A DNA stretch of 7,300 bases, taken from assembly GCA_903893335.1 (NCBI GenBank), contig CAITLX010000702.1, positions 1 through 7,300 on the forward strand, written 5' to 3'. Position 1 is the stretch's first letter. The number at the start of each line of letters is the position of its first letter. The position numbers and the translations under genes were made by a program. Source of the stretch: an uncultured delta proteobacterium. GTDB lineage: Bacteria; Myxococcota_A; Polyangia; Polyangiales; Polyangiaceae. The notes below the pieces were generated by a model. The model was not told the origin of the DNA and searched no databases. It saw only the letters and a program-made list of their open reading frames with translations. Below, piece after piece: positions 6,126-7,300 of the stretch.

Positions 6126-7052
6126 ATGTCCGACCGCGAGCCGACGCCGCCGTACCGCTGGGAGGCCTTCGTCCACTGGGCGAACCTCGGCCTGATCGCC
6201 GCCATGGGCGTCGCGGGGGCCGTGTTCGACCCGATCGTCTGGATGGCGATCCTGCCCGTCGAGGCGGGGCTGCTCTGGACGCTGCCCGATCTCGCCCCCT
6301 TTCGCGGCGCGGTCGACGAGAAGCACCGGCGCGTCCGGGTGCAGACCGAGCGCGCCTACTTCCTGACGCAGCTCTGGGGGCTGGCGCCGCGCGCGCCGCT
6401 CGGCCCGCTCGACGCGCTGCGGAGCCTGCTGGTCGAGGACGACCGCGACGACCTCGACCAGCGCGTCGTCGAGCGCGGCGAGGACTTCGAGACGTACGCC
6501 GAGATGCGCGACATCGTTCGCCGGCTCGCCGAGATGGTGCCGCTCGAGTCGTCGCGCGTCGGCGACGCCGACATCGCGCGCCTCGAGGAGGCGGTCAACG
6601 GCTGGCTGCGCATCCTGCTCGCGTGCAGGCCCATCGCGCGCGCGGTCGCGACCATCGACGAGGCCGCCGTGGCGCGCGAGCTCGCAGGCGTCGAGGCCCA
6701 GCTCGCTGCCGCGACGGGCCCGACGCGCAGCGCGCTCGCCGAGCGCAAGCGGCTGCTCGAGGCGCAGGTCGCCCGCGCCCCGAAGCTGCGCGCCACGCTC
6801 GAGCTCCTGCGCGCGCGCGCGCAGGCCATCCCCCACCAGCTGCGCAACCTCCACGCGCAGGTGCTGACCGACCCCGCCAAGGACGTGCAGAGCGCGCTCG
6901 ACGACATGGTCGAGCGGCGCGATCTGCTCGCCGATGCGCTCTCGGACCTCGAGGGGGACGGCAACCTGAGCGAGGCGCTCGCCGAGCTCGCCTCGGCGCG
7001 CACCGCTCCGAAGGGCGCCGCGGCAGCGCGCGCCCGCGTCCCCGCGCGCTAG
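6126..7052 (+). CDS. membrane protein with two N-terminal helices and a long helical cytoplasmic tail, function unknown
   Basis: The 308-residue product is not recognised. Residues ~17-33 (VHWANLGLIAAMGVAGA) and ~36-52 (PIVWMAILPVEAGLLWT) form a membrane hairpin close to the N-terminus, with short Asp- and Pro-containing turns. The rest (about 60-290) is soluble and almost wholly helical. RVQTERAYFLTQLWGLAP (71-88) and TYAEMRDIVRRLAEMVPLE (123-141) look like packed helices, and ~183-280 is coiled-coil-like with many Arg and Glu. The tail 290-308 is Ala/Arg-rich and probably disordered. The two-helix-plus-cytoplasmic-bundle layout resembles XpaC-type proteins in outline only, and no motif supports that name. 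No clear ribosome-binding site precedes ATG 6126. The frame is open further upstream, but no better ATG is present. It follows the coiled-coil gene by 37 bp, so the two probably form an operon and their helical regions may interact. It ends in TAG, just before the hairpin repeat array. Confidence 0.72.
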   Translation: MSDREPTPPYRWEAFVHWANLGLIAAMGVAGAVFDPIVWMAILPVEAGLLWTLPDLAPFRGAVDEKHRRVRVQTERAYFLTQLWGLAPRAPLGPLDALRSLLVEDDRDDLDQRVVERGEDFETYAEMRDIVRRLAEMVPLESSRVGDADIARLEEAVNGWLRILLACRPIARAVATIDEAAVARELAGVEAQLAAATGPTRSALAERKRLLEAQVARAPKLRATLELLRARAQAIPHQLRNLHAQVLTDPAKDVQSALDDMVERRDLLADALSDLEGDGNLSEALAELASARTAPKGAAAARARVPAR

Positions 7053-7059
7053 CCCCGCA

Positions 7060-7178
7060 CCGCGCTCACTCCCTGGCGGAGCGCGGCCTCGCGCTCACTT
7101 CATCGCAGAGCGCACCGCAGCGCTCACTTCAGGCTGATGCCTGCGTCGCCGCTCGGCGCTCACTTCATGCTGGAGCGC
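7060..7178. repeat. array of four related hairpin units in a convergent gene gap
   Basis: GCGCTCACT(T/C)C occurs at 7062, 7091, 7120 and 7156 (spacings 29, 29 and 36). Three units are perfect hairpins with the same core arms and an 11-nt loop: CCGCGCTC/GAGCGCGG at 7060-7067 and 7079-7086, GCGCTC/GAGCGC at 7091-7096 and 7108-7113, and GCGCTC/GAGCGC at 7156-7161 and 7173-7178. The unit at 7120 has lost its right arm but contains another small hairpin (AGGC-TGAT-GCCT, 7131-7142). The last unit overlaps the stop codon of the minus-strand gene at the right edge, so the loop there is coding sequence. The array fills nearly the whole gap and could act as a two-way terminator or be a small palindromic repeat family. 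No T-run is present. Confidence 0.8.
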
Positions 7179-7300
7179 AGCTTCGCGATGCTCGACGCGT
7201 CGCGCGCGCGCGCGATGGTGCCCCCGAGCTGATCCATCACCGACTCGGCGATGGCCGCGAGCGACGCGCGCTCGACGCCGACCACATCGGCGAGCGCGCC
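7160..7300 (-). CDS. C-terminal end of an unidentified minus-strand gene (5' part beyond window)
   Basis: On the minus strand an open frame enters at 7300 and ends with TGA at 7162-7160. It encodes 46 residues: GALADVVGVERASLAAIAES, then VMDQLGGTIARARDASSIAK and LRSSMK. The piece is helical, amphipathic and has the strong third-position G/C of the other genes. The other frames here are broken by stops or short. It converges with the membrane-protein gene at a distance of 107 bp. Too little is visible to name a family. Its stop codon lies inside the last unit of the hairpin array. Confidence 0.55.
   Translation of the reverse strand, partial: GALADVVGVERASLAAIAESVMDQLGGTIARARDASSIAKLRSSMK

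Noticed and set aside
6101..6158. 13-bp direct repeat GCCGCCGTACCGC at 6101 and 6146, 45 bp apart and in frame
   Set aside because: It could hint at a duplicated start region of the membrane-protein gene, but the sequence between shows no further similarity and short GC-rich repeats are expected by chance here.
7200..7214. Alternating CG run that could form Z-DNA
   Set aside because: It lies within coding sequence for Arg/Ala codons, and similar runs occur throughout this GC-rich window.
7160..7300. Assigning the right-edge gene to the TelA/toxic anion resistance family
   Set aside because: Only 46 helical residues are visible and they do not show the ending I would expect for that family.

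Overview
The window is very GC-rich and densely coded, with strong G/C bias at third codon positions and alanine- and arginine-rich shadow frames. A cysteine-rich lipoprotein of the 'GxxC...GLxC' type, a periplasmic binding protein fused to an OmpA domain, and helical envelope proteins of unknown function together suggest a deltaproteobacterial-type genome, most likely Myxococcota (Polyangia-like). This is an inference from composition and gene style. No marker gene is present to prove it.

Layout. (1) 1-730, plus strand: the 3' part of an FAD-dependent amine-oxidase-like oxidoreductase, followed at once by a perfect GC hairpin. (2) 819-1690, plus strand: a cysteine-rich secreted lipoprotein gene split into two frames that meet in a GTGA overlap at 998-1001. 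It looks like a broken gene. Its last ~35 bases, including the stop codon, are repeated two more times in tandem up to 1758. (3) 5225 down to 1787, minus strand: a tight three-gene operon whose genes overlap by ATGA. It encodes a membrane-anchored substrate-binding protein with a C-terminal peptidoglycan-binding OmpA domain, a NitT/TauT-like permease and an ABC ATPase. (4) 5226-5368: the divergent promoter region. (5) 5369-6088 and 6126-7052, plus strand: two genes of unknown function, one soluble and coiled-coil rich, the other with two N-terminal membrane segments and a long helical tail. (6) 7053-7160: a short convergent gap filled by an array of four related hairpin units. The last unit overlaps the stop codon of a minus-strand gene that runs off the right edge.

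How it may work together. The binding protein, permease and ATPase form a complete import-type ABC system, except that the binding protein is tethered to the membrane at its N-terminus and probably to the cell wall at its C-terminus. The divergently transcribed coiled-coil and membrane proteins share its control region and are candidate partners, so the block 1787-7052 may be one envelope-associated module. The substrate cannot be read from the sequence.

The least ordinary signals are at gene 3' ends. Two different genes, at 1690 (plus) and 7160 (minus), have their stop-codon neighbourhoods reiterated in tandem at ~29-36 bp spacing, and both carry the 7-mer TGAGCGC starting at the stop. In the right-hand array three of four units form a hairpin with an identical stem core and an 11-nt loop. 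No tRNA, rRNA, CRISPR, insertion sequence or transposase was seen.
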